Below are positions 1-11,105 of a DNA stretch of 64,000 bases, in pieces. Numbering within the stretch: the stretch's first letter is position 1; every line of letters begins with the position of its first letter. The DNA lies in assembly GCA_028023455.1 (NCBI GenBank), contig JAQFVV010000153.1, positions 930,001 through 994,000 on the forward strand. The letters run 5' to 3'. The notes beneath the pieces were generated by a model, which was given only the letters and a program-made list of their open reading frames with translations, was not told the DNA's origin and did not search any database. The position numbers and the translations under genes were made by a program. Origin of the DNA: Epiperipatus broadwayi. Its lineage: Eukaryota; Onychophora; Udeonychophora; Euonychophora; Peripatidae.

Positions 1-1848
1 TATTAAAAACCAAAATAATAATAATATATCAGTTAAAACTAAAATCATAACACCATAAAAAAAAATTGTTTTACACATTAATATTGTAAATTTAATAAAC
101 AAATAATTTTCATACTTTCAAGATCATTTATGAAGCTCAAAGTTATTTTTAGTAAGACATTCTTGTTTTAATCGATCTGAATAGTCTTTAAAGGTTCTTT
201 AAATAAAATATACCACTTTATTGCTAAAATGTTTCTTAAGACTGATATCATAAAGAAAATAGATATAAAAAGTCATATTACCGATCTTTTGTTTGTGGCG
301 AATTTCCAAGGGTTCAAACTTGTCTTGTATAGGGTTTATATTTCTGCAGCTACCATTTCCGTTTTACTGGGAACAATCTCTTTCTTGAGGTGTATAACTA
401 TTTGATGATGGTGACTCTATTGAGGTTATTTGCTTTAGTGGATAATTTGAAATCATTATATTAATTTTTCTTCTCTTCCTGTCAAGCATGTGGATGAAAT
501 ACAGCAGTTGTTTTCACATTTGTAAATTTTCTTGAGTTTAAAATCAGTTGTTGTAACAATTAATTGGACTTGATGATTAATATTTATCAGTAGATTAATT
601 CATCTTCTTTGAATGCAGGTGAATGCTTTCTTTCTTCTATTAAAACATGTTATTTCTCTGGTCAGTTGAAAGGTGTAGAATATTATTTTAGACACATCTT
701 TTCTTTCCTATGTGATGTGCAGCTTCCCCAGATGGTCCGGAACCGATGGGACATACATATAATTTTTCTAGCAAGACATTTTTTTATATTTTCAGCATTC
801 AATTTGATAGTTTAATAATCTGAATCATAAACAATAATCCTAATAATAATTCAAGACAGCTTTTTATATCCAATTTTTAGCTAACTTAACCAATCAGAGA
901 TAGCATCACTTGCTATTTTTGGACAAATTTGTTTTAATTAGATCTCTAATTTATTTTCAACTATATTATTTTTCAACTGAAAAGTTTAATCCTTTTTCCA
1001 GACACTTTTATTAAAAAAAATAGACTCAATCCTTATTTCCTGTCTTTTCTTTTTTTTTCTTTTTAACATCCAGGTAACACTTCAAATCTTTGAGCTTCCT
1101 TCTTTAGATCTTGAGATAAGACAATTAGAGCTCTGACCCATTATAAGCTTCCAAAGTGAAACAATCACTTACAAAAAAAAATTGCTACAAAGATCGATAT
1201 CTGATTAAACAGATTTCCTCTTTTAACAAAAAATTGTACAAAAAAAATAATTTGACAGATTTAATACTTCCTTTTCTTTCAATATTTAGGAAATGTAAAT
1301 TTTTGTATGTAATGTACATACATCCTTCATTCTTTCAAATCATTCATAAACTAACCTTAAATAATATGATTGCTAGCTTAGTAATTATAACCCAATTATT
1401 TAATTAAGTCTGTAACTTTTAAATCCCAATTATAATTAAAGAAAAGCAAAATAAAAGTATAGAATAAGACATTAAAATTGATCAAGCATAAGTTAGTTTT
1501 AAAGAAAGTTAAAATGTTTAATATTTGAAATATAAAACAATTAAATAATTTACACATACATTGCCTATATGTATGCATTATAACTTTGCTTTTTAAAGAA
1601 AAATTAAATATTAAATAGTTTAAATGTGTGTATTACCTTTCTATCAACACACAAACAAATAAAGCATATAATTTTTGACCCACTCTCTTTCTATCTAAAG
1701 CTTTTAGAACTGGACCTTGTAGGGTTTAAACTTGGATGCCCTACAGCTTTATTTATGATTATATAAAAATGTGATGATGATTTTAGGTTTACCTTTTCTA
1801 CATGCACATTACTATAAATTTATCTAGTGACTAAATTGTAATGGCACA
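1..1848 (-). repeat. 3' LTR of element A (partial)
   Basis: This segment matches 6744-8606 almost base for base, with a few small indels and substitutions. On the minus strand it begins TGTGCCATTACAATTTAG just after the polypurine tract. The remaining ~1.4 kb, equivalent to 5351-6743, should lie left of the window. Short ORFs inside it are also present in the other copy and show no recognisable protein. Confidence 0.85.
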
Positions 1849-1863
1849 ACTTTCTCCCCCTTC
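1849..1863 (-). other. Polypurine tract of element A
   Basis: On the minus strand the sequence reads CGAAGGGGGAGAAAGT directly before the 3' LTR. This is the expected place and composition for the plus-strand priming site. The same CCGAAGG-GGGG pattern precedes the LTR of element D near 60713. Confidence 0.7.
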
Positions 1864-2038
1864 GGATAAAATCATCAGCACTTTTGTTTTAACTATATTT
1901 TTAAAAAAAAAATCCTAACTAATAAATACCCTAATAATAATAAACACTTATAATATATATATAAAAAAAATTAACTACTGGTAAATATATTTTTCATTAG
2001 AAAACCTAAAAGTAATTTATTTGGAGATCTTTGCCAGG

Positions 2039-2140
2039 CTATTCTGCTGAAGTATAAGGGATCAAACTCCTAGCATTATAGGTCCCCTTATTCCCATCAA
2101 GAGCAGCAAGCATAAAGGCATTATCCCCTATTTTTTTTAG
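2039..2140 (-). pseudogene. C-terminal remnant of gypsy pol (integrase tail)
   Basis: The minus strand translates to GDNAFMLAALDGNKGTYNAR and then SLIPYTSAE before a TAG stop at 2039-2041. This matches the last ~30 residues of the pol in element D, which read GENAFMLTTPDGEKGTYNAR then SLIPFPSEV. Nothing of the integrase core, RNase H or RT remains upstream. The frame differs from that of the 621-codon ORF that begins 25 bp away, so the two are not one protein. The remnant shows that A arose by deletion from a D-like autonomous element. Confidence 0.8.
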
Positions 2141-2163
2141 TAATTTAGAATGGCTTTTTCTTT

Positions 2164-4029
2164 TCAAATCATATTGTGGTCTGCATAAAAATGCACCTGT
2201 ACATCCAGTCCCTTTTTAATATTTCTATTTGTCATCTTGACTGGATATTTATAAAACATATCTGGAGGAATTATTTTATATAACCTCCTCTTACAAACTC
2301 CATTTAGAAATATGGACTCTTGGTACCTTATGTAATATGCCTTGAAGTTTTTCAGAGAGATTGACTCTCTATACCATACATACTTTATTTTTAAACTTTC
2401 CAGAAAGATCAACTCTCTGTACCATATATAATTCATCCTTAAATCTTCCAGAGATGTTGATTCTCTGGGCCACGTATAATTTATTTTTAAATTTTCTAGA
2501 AAGGTTGACCCTTTGTACCATATATAAGGCACATTTAAATTTTTCAGAGCATTTACATTTTTCAGAGAGATAGATTCTCTGACCCATATATAATGGACAT
2601 TTAAACTCTTCAGAGAGATTGACTCTCTGTACCAGAGATAATTCATTACGTCTTCCAGAGAGGTTGATTCTCTGTGCCATGTATAATTTATTTTTAAACT
2701 CTCTAAAAATGTTGACTCTTTGTACCAAATATAAGGCACACTTAAATTTAACAGAGCATTTAAATTTTTCAGAGAGATTGATTCTCTGTCTGATACACAC
2801 TGGACATTTACATTTTTCAGAGAGATTGGCTCTCTGTACCCGATATAACTTATTTTTGACTTTTCCAGAGCAGTTGAATTTTTCAGAGAGATTTGGACAT
2901 TTACAATTTTCAGAGAGATTGCCTCTCTATACCATATATAAGGTATCTCCAATCTATTTAAGAAGACAGATTTTTGAAACCACACATGCTGGTTTGTTAC
3001 TATATTGAGAACTACAGACTGTTGAAACTTTTGCTCTCTTTCTAAAATAACTGGTTTCATCTCCCTTATTGCTACTCTTAAATCAATCATCTTATCGGAT
3101 GCATGAAGTTTTTCCTCCAACTCTCTTTTCCTTCTTTTCACTTCATGATCTATCCCAATCTGCTCTTTGGTCATCATCTCATTTACTTTCTTTACTGGGA
3201 GATTTGGTATTATGGCTACTATTGGCCTTTCTACTTCTTTTTCACCTTGTGGATTGTTAACTAAAGTAGGCATCCTTTTCTCTGACTGACTCTGTTCTGA
3301 GCTATCCCTACAGTCATCTGGACTGGTGCTACCATCGCTCTGGCCTGAATTTAGGTTCGACCGATACTGCAGCTTTACATTAATACGATCTTTTAATTCC
3401 CCTATTTTCTGGTAGAGATCATCCATCTTGGATTTGATGTATTCCACAACATAGGCCTTCTGGTTCTCCTCAACCTTTTCCAACATAACACCCAATTCAT
3501 GTTGATTCATTCTGGGTCCCTCTTCTAAAGAACTTTCTACTCTTTCTATGCCTTTTCCATCATCTCTTAAACTTTCTATGAGCTGCTTCCTATCTTCTCT
3601 TAGACTCTCTATGCTTATTATACTGTTCTTACTATCTTCTCTTAGACTCTCTATACTTATTATACTGTGCTTACTAGCTTCTCTTAGACGTATTATACTT
3701 TTCTCTATCTTTTGTTCTAGATTTATCATACTTTGCTTACTTTCCTCTCTCATACTTCTGAGCATCTGCATTATCATGTCCATGTCTGATGGTGCCATCT
3801 TTGCTATTTGAGCCTGGCCCACTTCTGACTCCTCATCTACTTCCACACTTGAGGCCGTATTATTGCTACTAACATTAAAGGCATCTTCCTCTACTTCCTC
3901 TCTTTCCTCTTGTGTTTTTAAAAAAACCTCCCCATCCTCTTCTTCAGTATGAAAACGATCACTGATTCCTGGTATTGGGGCACCTTCCTCTTCCATAACC
4001 TCTTCCATACTATAATTTAGTTCACTCAT
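2164..4029 (-). CDS. 621-residue coiled-coil plus WYRES-repeat protein of element A
   Basis: The ORF runs from an ATG at 4029 to a TGA at 2164 without interruption, unlike most sequence around it. Residues 1-75 are very acidic. Residues ~85-220 look like a long coiled coil and include a 14-residue unit, SIISIESLREDSKN, repeated twice and then decaying. Residues 225-345 are charged and low in order. Residues ~345-600 are an array of about a dozen degenerate 16-20-residue units of the type Y-I-W-Y-R-E-S-I-S-L-K-N-L. No zinc knuckle, protease or capsid domain is visible. Its place after the leader is where gag would start, and the coiled N-terminal part resembles the charged N-terminus of the gag in element B. 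A role in particle assembly is inference only; the repeat array has no function I recognise. Confidence 0.6.
   Translation of the reverse strand: MSELNYSMEEVMEEEGAPIPGISDRFHTEEEDGEVFLKTQEEREEVEEDAFNVSSNNTASSVEVDEESEVGQAQIAKMAPSDMDMIMQMLRSMREESKQSMINLEQKIEKSIIRLREASKHSIISIESLREDSKNSIISIESLREDRKQLIESLRDDGKGIERVESSLEEGPRMNQHELGVMLEKVEENQKAYVVEYIKSKMDDLYQKIGELKDRINVKLQYRSNLNSGQSDGSTSPDDCRDSSEQSQSEKRMPTLVNNPQGEKEVERPIVAIIPNLPVKKVNEMMTKEQIGIDHEVKRRKRELEEKLHASDKMIDLRVAIREMKPVILEREQKFQQSVVLNIVTNQHVWFQKSVFLNRLEIPYIWYREAISLKIVNVQISLKNSTALEKSKISYIGYREPISLKNVNVQCVSDRESISLKNLNALLNLSVPYIWYKESTFLESLKINYTWHRESTSLEDVMNYLWYRESISLKSLNVHYIWVRESISLKNVNALKNLNVPYIWYKGSTFLENLKINYTWPRESTSLEDLRMNYIWYRELIFLESLKIKYVWYRESISLKNFKAYYIRYQESIFLNGVCKRRLYKIIPPDMFYKYPVKMTNRNIKKGLDVQVHFYADHNMI
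2290..2975 (-). repeat. Degenerate tandem array of ~50-65 bp inside the element A ORF
   Basis: Each unit carries a short inverted motif of the form CAGAGAGATTGACTCTCTG followed by TACCATATATAA and a T-rich stretch. About a dozen units are seen, with varying length. The array lacks stops in several frames on both strands, which explains extra overlapping open frames here (2369-2800 minus, 2619-3008 plus). Confidence 0.8.
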
Positions 4030-5331
4030 GTTATAAAACTATATATATCCCATCTGTACTTCCCTGACCATCAAAAATCCACACATCTTCTCCCTGTCTG
4101 ACACCTATTCTGACCAACTGACTGATTTGATTTTCACTTTATTATGCATTTACAAATACAACAAAAAAAAAATTTTAATATCCTTATTTAATGAACTACA
4201 CAACAATAATCTATATAGTGCATGTCTGTCTGTAATAGCCCAAATTATACATTCATCCATTCTCCCAGAAATCCGACAGATATTGACAGTCCACAGAATG
4301 ATTAGCAGTTCACAATCTTGAGATAAATAAAAGAATTCAGTCACAGCACTATAATCACACAATGCATCACGAGCACTCAGAAGATCATCCCAATTTGATC
4401 ACTATTAACTACCACAACCCTTGATTAAATGAAGCAAACTCTGTTGCAATAAAAGATGTATTAAGTCTTAGGGGCTAAAATAGATAAACTATGCCTTGCT
4501 CTCTCTCTTGGAGTCTTATGTGGCAAGTATCAAGGAATGCCCTGCTTATTATAGACTACAAAAACGAAACCTTGCTCTCTCTCTTGGAGACTTATAGGCT
4601 GATATCATGGCAGGACTGCTGTTAACTGCTTCATGATAACATAAGAATAACATATAACTGGATTGGAAAACTATGCCATGCTCTCTCTCTTGGAGACTTA
4701 TAGGCTGATATCATGGCAGGTCTGCTGTTAACTACTTCATGATAAAATAAAGATAACATATAAATTGGGTTGGAGCAGTGAATGGGTTTGATCATTCATA
4801 AGTTACACGAAATACATAGCATTCTCAAGGCAATGACAAAACTCCTCACTCATCATCAAAACTGCAATCTAACCAACCAAACTCCAACGATCAACCAACC
4901 AATCAAACCTCTAAAATCATAGACTTTTTACAAAATGAACTCCCCAAACACACATGAGACTACTATCCCATAATTCATCACTACTACTATGCCTATCCTA
5001 TCTGACAATAAATTATTTTAATGTTCCACAAAAAAAAATTCTATTATTTATTTCACTTTTGTCTTAAGTTGTGATATTCATCTCTATTTTCAAAATTGAT
5101 AAAAAAAAACAAGCTGTTTTATGGCTGTACCCATTTTATCATCATCAATGAAAAATTAAATCATATTAAACATCATCATCTAAAATAAGACTGTTTGGCC
5201 AAGAAAATTTTGTAAGACAAAAAAAAATTTTACTGAAAAAAAAATTTTACTAAAAAAATTTCTCTATTTTTAACCACACATCTCCCATCATTCTATAGAC
5301 TCTCTTTTTCAGGTATATGGCAAAATATCAG
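4030..5331 (-). other. Untranslated leader region of element A
   Basis: This is the stretch between the primer-binding site and the ATG of the 621-codon ORF. It has no ORF of note. It holds the 106-bp tandem repeat at 4483-4780 and A- and T-rich runs near 5030-5270. A packaging or dimerisation signal would be expected here in a mobile non-autonomous element, but none is recognised. Confidence 0.5.
4483..4780. repeat. Tandem repeat, ~106 bp unit, about 2.8 copies
   Basis: The motif GCTCTCTCTCTTGGAG recurs at about 4498, 4574 and 4680. The last two copies share the following ~100 bp (GACTTATAGGCTGATATCAT and beyond) with few changes; the first copy is shorter and more diverged. Confidence 0.85.
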
Positions 5332-5349
5332 GCCCCAGTTGGGTGTCCA
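5332..5349 (-). other. Primer-binding site of element A
   Basis: On the minus strand it reads TGGACACCCAACTGGGGC one base after the LTR end. It resembles the tRNA-Lys type TGGCGCCCAACGTGGGGC. Elements B, C and E have similar sequences at the same place. Confidence 0.65.
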
Positions 5350-5350
5350 T

Positions 5351-8300
5351 TGTAACATAATTAAATGAATCAAAAAAAAGATATTACCATACCTGAGTAG
5401 TCCATAGAATGATCATAAGTAAAGGTTGATCAAATTATTAATAACCAGTATTATATGAAAAGGTATATGGAAATCACGTGAAGTGAGTACACTAGTAATT
5501 CAATAAAATATAACTCAGGTATACAGGCAGTAGATCTTATCCCCTTTCATTTCTTGGTTTGATGTTAAGTGCATGTTTAAACAAATACTAAGTGAATATG
5601 GTCTAGCAGGGCGCCACTAGATTATCTGAATCTAGACACGGTTATATCTGATAACCTTTCACATGTACCGGGTTTGAATCCCTTCTTGGTACTTTATTTA
5701 TAATAAAATGGAAGATTTTGCTTTTTGAGCCATATCACTATAAGCACTAATATTTAGGTAAAAGTAAAACATCTTTAAACCAAAGTGGAGTATATTAGAC
5801 ATAAATCATTTCTCAGATCTTAGCATAACAAATGTGTTTCAATAGTTTTGTAAGTTTACTAGCTCAGATTATATATAACTAATTTAGGATGGCAATTCAC
5901 TCATCCTTGCATGAAATAGATGATGGGATGTGGTTATAATAATACTAAGAGATCACTAAATATTATAAAATCAATATTTATTTATGGCCTTTAAACAGTT
6001 AAACAGCTCATTAATTAAAATGTTGATGACGATGATGATGATGATAATAATAACAATAATGACAAGGGTTTCAACTACAGCTCTAGGACTAAGCCTAAAC
6101 ATAAAACTAATTTTTATAAAGAAATTCATAATTATTGCTTAATTTTAGCATATTTACTTATATCTTAAATAACTAATATTCAACCATTGATGATGATGAA
6201 TAATCACACTTAACCAAGACTACACTTAATGAAATATATACGCCTCGTTTAATAAAACAAACTAATATTTATTACTACATTTCTAACATATACATAAAAA
6301 TTTCTAGATAAATATGAAAATTGACATGAATAATAATAATAATAATTGATTATATAACAATCCTCAGATTAATTTTAAGTTCTTCCCCCTTTCCCTTCAA
6401 ATGTATTTTGTATTAAGTTGGACGTCACATTGACCATGATTTTCACTCCATGAGAAAAGTATTTAAAAAAAATATTATCTGCTCATTGGCACACATACTT
6501 TAAAAATCCAACATGTAAATAGAATGTAAAAAAAAATGTTAGTAAAATTGAAAGAGCAAGTTTTAGAAAAGAGTTTTAAATTATTTTCTCCCCCTCCCTT
6601 CCAAGCGCTGAAATCTATACTGAACTTGAAACAAAATAATCTAATATTCTAATACTACTCATTATTTCACATTCACTCCCAATTATACACATATAAAAAT
6701 ATTATTATGTATGTGCGTGTTTTATCCCATAATAACAAAATATTATTAAAAACCAAAATAATAATAATATATCAGTTAAAACTAAAATCATAACACCATA
6801 AAAAAAAATTGTTTTACACATTAATATTGTAAAATTAATAAACAAATAATTTTCATACATTCAAGATCATTTATGAAGCTCAAAGTTATTTTTAGTAAGA
6901 CATTCTTGTTTTAATCGATCTGAATAGTCTTTAAAGGTTCTTTAAATAAAATATACCACTTTATTGCTAAAATGTTTCTTAAGACTGATATCATAAAGAA
7001 AATAGATATAAAAAGTCATATTACCGATCTTTTGTTTGTGGCGAATTTCCAAGGGTTCAAACTTGTCTTGTATAAGGTTTATATTTCTGCAGCTACCATT
7101 TCCGTTTTACTGGGAACAATCTCTTTCTTGAGGTGTATAACTATTTGATGATGGTGACTCTATTGAGGTTATTTGCTTTAGTGGATAATTTGGAAATCAT
7201 TATATTAATTTTTCTTCTCTTCCTGTCAAGCATGTGGATGAAATACAGCAGTTGTTTTCACATTTGTAAATTTTCTTGAGTTTAAAATCAGTTGTTGTAA
7301 CAATTAATTGGACTTGATGATTAATATTTATCAGTAGATTAATTCATCTTCTTTGAATGCAGGTGAATGCTTTCTTCCTTCTATTAAAAACATCTTATTT
7401 CTCTGGTCAGTTGAAAGGTGTAGAATATTATTTTAGACACATCTTTTCTTTCCTATGTGATGTGCAGCTTCCCCAGATGGTCCGGAACCGATGGGACATA
7501 CATATAATTTTTCTAGCAAGACATTTCTTATATTTTCAGCATTCAATTGGATAGTTTAATAATCTGAATCATAAACAATAATCCTAATAATAATTCAAGA
7601 CAGCTTTTTATATCCAATTTTTAGCTAACTTAACCAATCAGAGATAGCATCACTTGCTATTTTTGGACAAATTTGTTTTAATTAGATCTCTAATTTATTT
7701 TCAACTATATTATTTTTCAACTGAAAAGTTTAATCCTTTTTCCAGACACTTTTGTTTAAAAAAAAAAATAGACTCAATCCTTATTTCCTTTCTTTTCTTT
7801 TTTTTTTTCTTTTTAACATCCAGGTAACACTTCAAATCTTTGAGCTTCCTTCTTTAGATCTTGAGATAAGACAATTTCAAAATTAGAGCTCTGACCCATT
7901 ATAAGCTTCCAAAGTGAAACAATCATTTACAAAAAAAAATTGCTACAAAGATCGATATCTGATTAAACAGATTTCCTCTTTTAACAAAAAATTGTACAAA
8001 AAAAATAATTTGACAGATTTAATACTTCCTTTTCTTTCAATATTTAGGAAATGTAAATTTTTGTATGTAATGTACACACATCCTTCATTCTTTCAAATCA
8101 TTCATAAACTAACCTTAAATAATATGATTGCTAGCTTAGTAATTATAACCCAATTATTTAATTAAGTCTGTAACTTTTAAATCCCAATTATAATTAAAGA
8201 AAAGCAAAATAAAAGTATAGAATAAAATATTAGAATTGATCAAGCATAGGTTAGTTTTAAAGAAAGTTAAAATGTTTAATATTTGAAATATAAAACAATT

Positions 8301-8606
8301 AAATAATTTACACATACATTGCCTATATGTATGCATTATAACTTTGCTTTTTAAAGAAAAATTAAATATTAAATAGTTTAAATGTGTGTATTACCTTTCT
8401 ATCAACACACAAACAAATAAAGCATATAATTGTTGACCCACTCTCTTTCTGTTTAAAGCTTTTAGAACTGGACCTTGTAGGGTTTGAACTTGGATGCCCT
8501 ACAGCTTCTTTTATGATTATATAAAAATGTGATGATGATTTTAGGTTTACCTCTTCTACATGCACATTACTATAAATTTATCTAGTGACTAAATTGTAAT
8601 GGCACA
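5351..8606 (-). repeat. 5' LTR of element A (complete, ~3.26 kb)
   Basis: The left edge TGTAAC at 5351 follows the primer-binding site and the right edge GGCACA ends at 8606, so the ends give TGT...ACA. Positions 6744-8606 match the visible 3' LTR. The 5351-6743 part has no second copy in the window, so the left edge rests on the PBS and the terminal motif. It contains a tRNA-like segment at 5599-5726. Confidence 0.75.
5599..5726 (+). other. tRNA-like segment with pol III A and B boxes inside the LTR
   Basis: TGGTCTAGCAGG at 5599-5610 fits the A-box consensus fully, and GGTTTGAATCC at 5671-5681 fits the B box with one mismatch. Between them lies CTAGATT-ATCTG-AATCTAG, a perfect stem like an anticodon arm. 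A T5 run near 5722 could end a transcript. The acceptor stem is not clear and position 33 of the loop is not T, so this is a tRNA-derived or SINE-like relic rather than a working tRNA. Confidence 0.45.
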
Positions 8607-8610
8607 ATAT

Positions 8611-10820
8611 ATATGTATATATTTACAATTGAAGACATTAGAAAATTATGCTATTAATATGTACTTCAACCCAAACAGATCTCTTCAGTTAGGCTAAATA
8701 ATACCTAACTTCTCAAATATTGTGCATGTATATATATCATTGTTTGATCTTTAATCATGGCTTTTATAAAATAAATGTTGTGTAATATATATCCCTTTTC
8801 CCGCGTCCGACGAGGCTCCTCGTCGACATCTGAAATCACTCTAACTCAGCCCGTTTTCATACGAAAATATTCATTAAATACGTATTGAATTCGTTTTTAA
8901 AAGTTCTGTACGATGGTGACATCTTCCGATTTATTTTAGAAGTAAAAAATAGAAAAAAAACGCATTTAAACCTAAAAAAAGAAGGAACATTATTTGTGAT
9001 TGGTTCTTAGCATGCTCTCAGCCGAAAAAGACATTCTGATTGGCTGGAAAGAACAAAGAAACTGCCTGATCAAAGAAAATAAAGAAAAACGCTGAGATTT
9101 TCATTTCGAATACGATTTAAATTATTATTAAATAATATTTATGGAAATTAAACATAATTTTCAGAGAGAATAATAAAAAAACAAAATTATTTTCGAAAAA
9201 TATTGAAGATTTTAGTACAAATATTGAAGTTGTAATAAAAAGAAATATTTACTTTTCTATAACGTAAAAGTCGATCTTTTTGTTTACATTATAACTTTTA
9301 TGTTGCCGATATTTTCTATAACGTAAAAGTCGATCTTTTTGTTTACATTATAACTTTTATGTTGCCGATATTGAATATCTTAGAATAAATAAATAGCAAT
9401 TTATTTTTGAAAGAACTTTCGTTGTCTTCACAACCTGAAAAATTAATTATATACTTTTTATAAACATATCTGAGTTGAATTTAATATTATAGGCGAATAT
9501 GTTTTAACAATAGGCTTTGTCTTCCGTTTGTGAGTTGGCCAATTAAAAGATTTGATTTTTATCTGATACAACCAATGATAAAATTAGCGGTTTAAGGGAT
9601 ATACAATATTGGTATGCTAACTTTTTTAAGAGATCTTGTGATGTTAAGTGTCCAAGTAGTAGATTGAGCACAAATTCTTCAGTTAAAGTGACAAAACTAA
9701 TGCCCCCTTCCCCCACTTCAGCTGAGAACATTTAGCTCTTGATTTTATTCCTACTCTACTGATTGTACAAAGCATACAAAGAAATATATATATATATAAG
9801 TTAGATAGTTTTATAGGATATTTCTAATTTAATTTAAAATGAAAGCACCTTTACTTATAATGTTCACTCATTGTAAAAATTAACAAATCTTAGGGAAGTA
9901 TACAAAATCGTCATTAAGCTGCCTTCAATAGCCCAATAGCGTGGGAAGCTAAAATAGATTGGTTAAATCTAAAAGTTTTTTTTTAATTAATTAAAAGATA
10001 AAACTCGATGTAACCGAATATTTAAAATTAATTAACCATTTAGATTTGCTTTATATAAATTAATGTAATTAAATTATTTTAATTAATTTTTTTATATTTA
10101 ATTGGCCTATAATTATAATATAGAGAAGAGACATTTTACTTTTTATTTATTTCTATAAGCCTTTAATTGAGTCATTTGGGGAAATATGTATTATTTGACA
10201 GACATTTTACGGTTTATTGTTGAAAATGTTATTATATAATTATTGTTAAATAATATTAAATCTATTAACTACTTAACATACTTAACTTGCTAATTATTAA
10301 CAATTTAACAAAAACAATTATATTTAGTGAATTAAACAGATAGAAGGCTAATCACAAGGGATTTTTAATAGTTTTTGTATTAAAAGTTAAAAAAAAAAAG
10401 ATAAAGAAATGAGTTTATCACTTTTAAAAGTATGACATCCAGCCTCCATCAGTTGTAAAGCAACATATTACAATCACATTTTCCCTTTTGTACAATTAGT
10501 TATTTAATAGTCATCTAACCAACCCAGTTTAATCTGGGACCTTAACTCTAGATAATTTTACTTAGGTAAACCATATAAAAATTATTTATATAGCTAAATT
10601 TACTTCTCACTTACAGGTTCAAATATTGGTAGCAAAATAATAGATAAACGACTTTTAATATGCATATTAACCAGAATGGATCTGAACTTGGAGAGATCTC
10701 ATTCTACAATGGATTAATAATGGTTGAAAATGATATTAACACATCATCAGGGTTAAACTTCAAATATTACTTTAGTTGGGAGTAAAATATATGTAAGAAA
10801 ATGAACAGAGAAATCAGTAA

Positions 10821-10855
<35 letters not shown>

Positions 10856-11090
10856 CACACACACACAACTATACATTATTTGACAAATTTGTATACTGCT
10901 AACTGCAAAAGCAAATATAGCTCTATTTTGATGCAATAAAACAGAGAGAGATTAGAAAATTGAAATCAATAAAATTATTTAATTAAAAATACTAGCAAAT
11001 ATTATAACTTGAAGGATCAAAATGTTTTGATGCTTTTTAAAAATGAATGAGAAAAATTGCTTTAATTTATGTTTAGAATGACAGAAATTA
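8611..11090. other. Non-coding spacer between element A and the 11.1 kb foldback
   Basis: No gene is recognised. A less AT-rich, CpG-containing patch at about 8800-9070 holds the palindrome CGACGAGG-CT-CCTCGTCG and two inverted CCAAT boxes (GATTGG near 8999 and 9037). A 62-codon minus-strand ORF at 9543-9731 has balanced composition but no recognisable family. A CA repeat lies at 10821-10868. Confidence 0.4.
9253..9370. repeat. Perfect tandem duplication, 59 bp x 2
   Basis: TTTTCTATAACGTAAAAGTC and the bases after it occur at 9253-9311 and again at 9312-9370 with no visible difference, so the duplication is recent or an assembly artefact. Confidence 0.9.
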
Positions 11091-11105
11091 TCACAATTGA
11101 TATCT

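Larger units (their letters stand above)
1..8606 (-). mobile_element. Element A: non-autonomous Ty3/gypsy-like LTR retrotransposon, left end outside window
   Basis: Positions 1-1848 and about 6744-8606 are nearly identical direct copies, which makes them LTRs. They enclose a polypurine tract, a pol C-terminal remnant, a 621-codon ORF, a repeat-rich leader and a primer-binding site, all in order on the minus strand. Protease, RT, RNase H and most of integrase are missing, so the element cannot move by itself. The right flank starts with ATAT (8607-8610), matching the insertion edges of the other LTR elements here. The rest of the 3' LTR lies left of position 1. Confidence 0.85.

Noticed and set aside
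609-1578. Small open frames in the A LTR, repeated at 7357-8336
   Set aside because: Present only because the LTR is duplicated; AT-driven composition and a few differences that change or shorten the frames.
2369-3008. Overlapping open frames on both strands in the element A repeat array, one resembling spaced cysteines (KCPVC, FKCS)
   Set aside because: They are translations of a stop-free tandem repeat. The histidines of a C2H2 zinc finger are absent.
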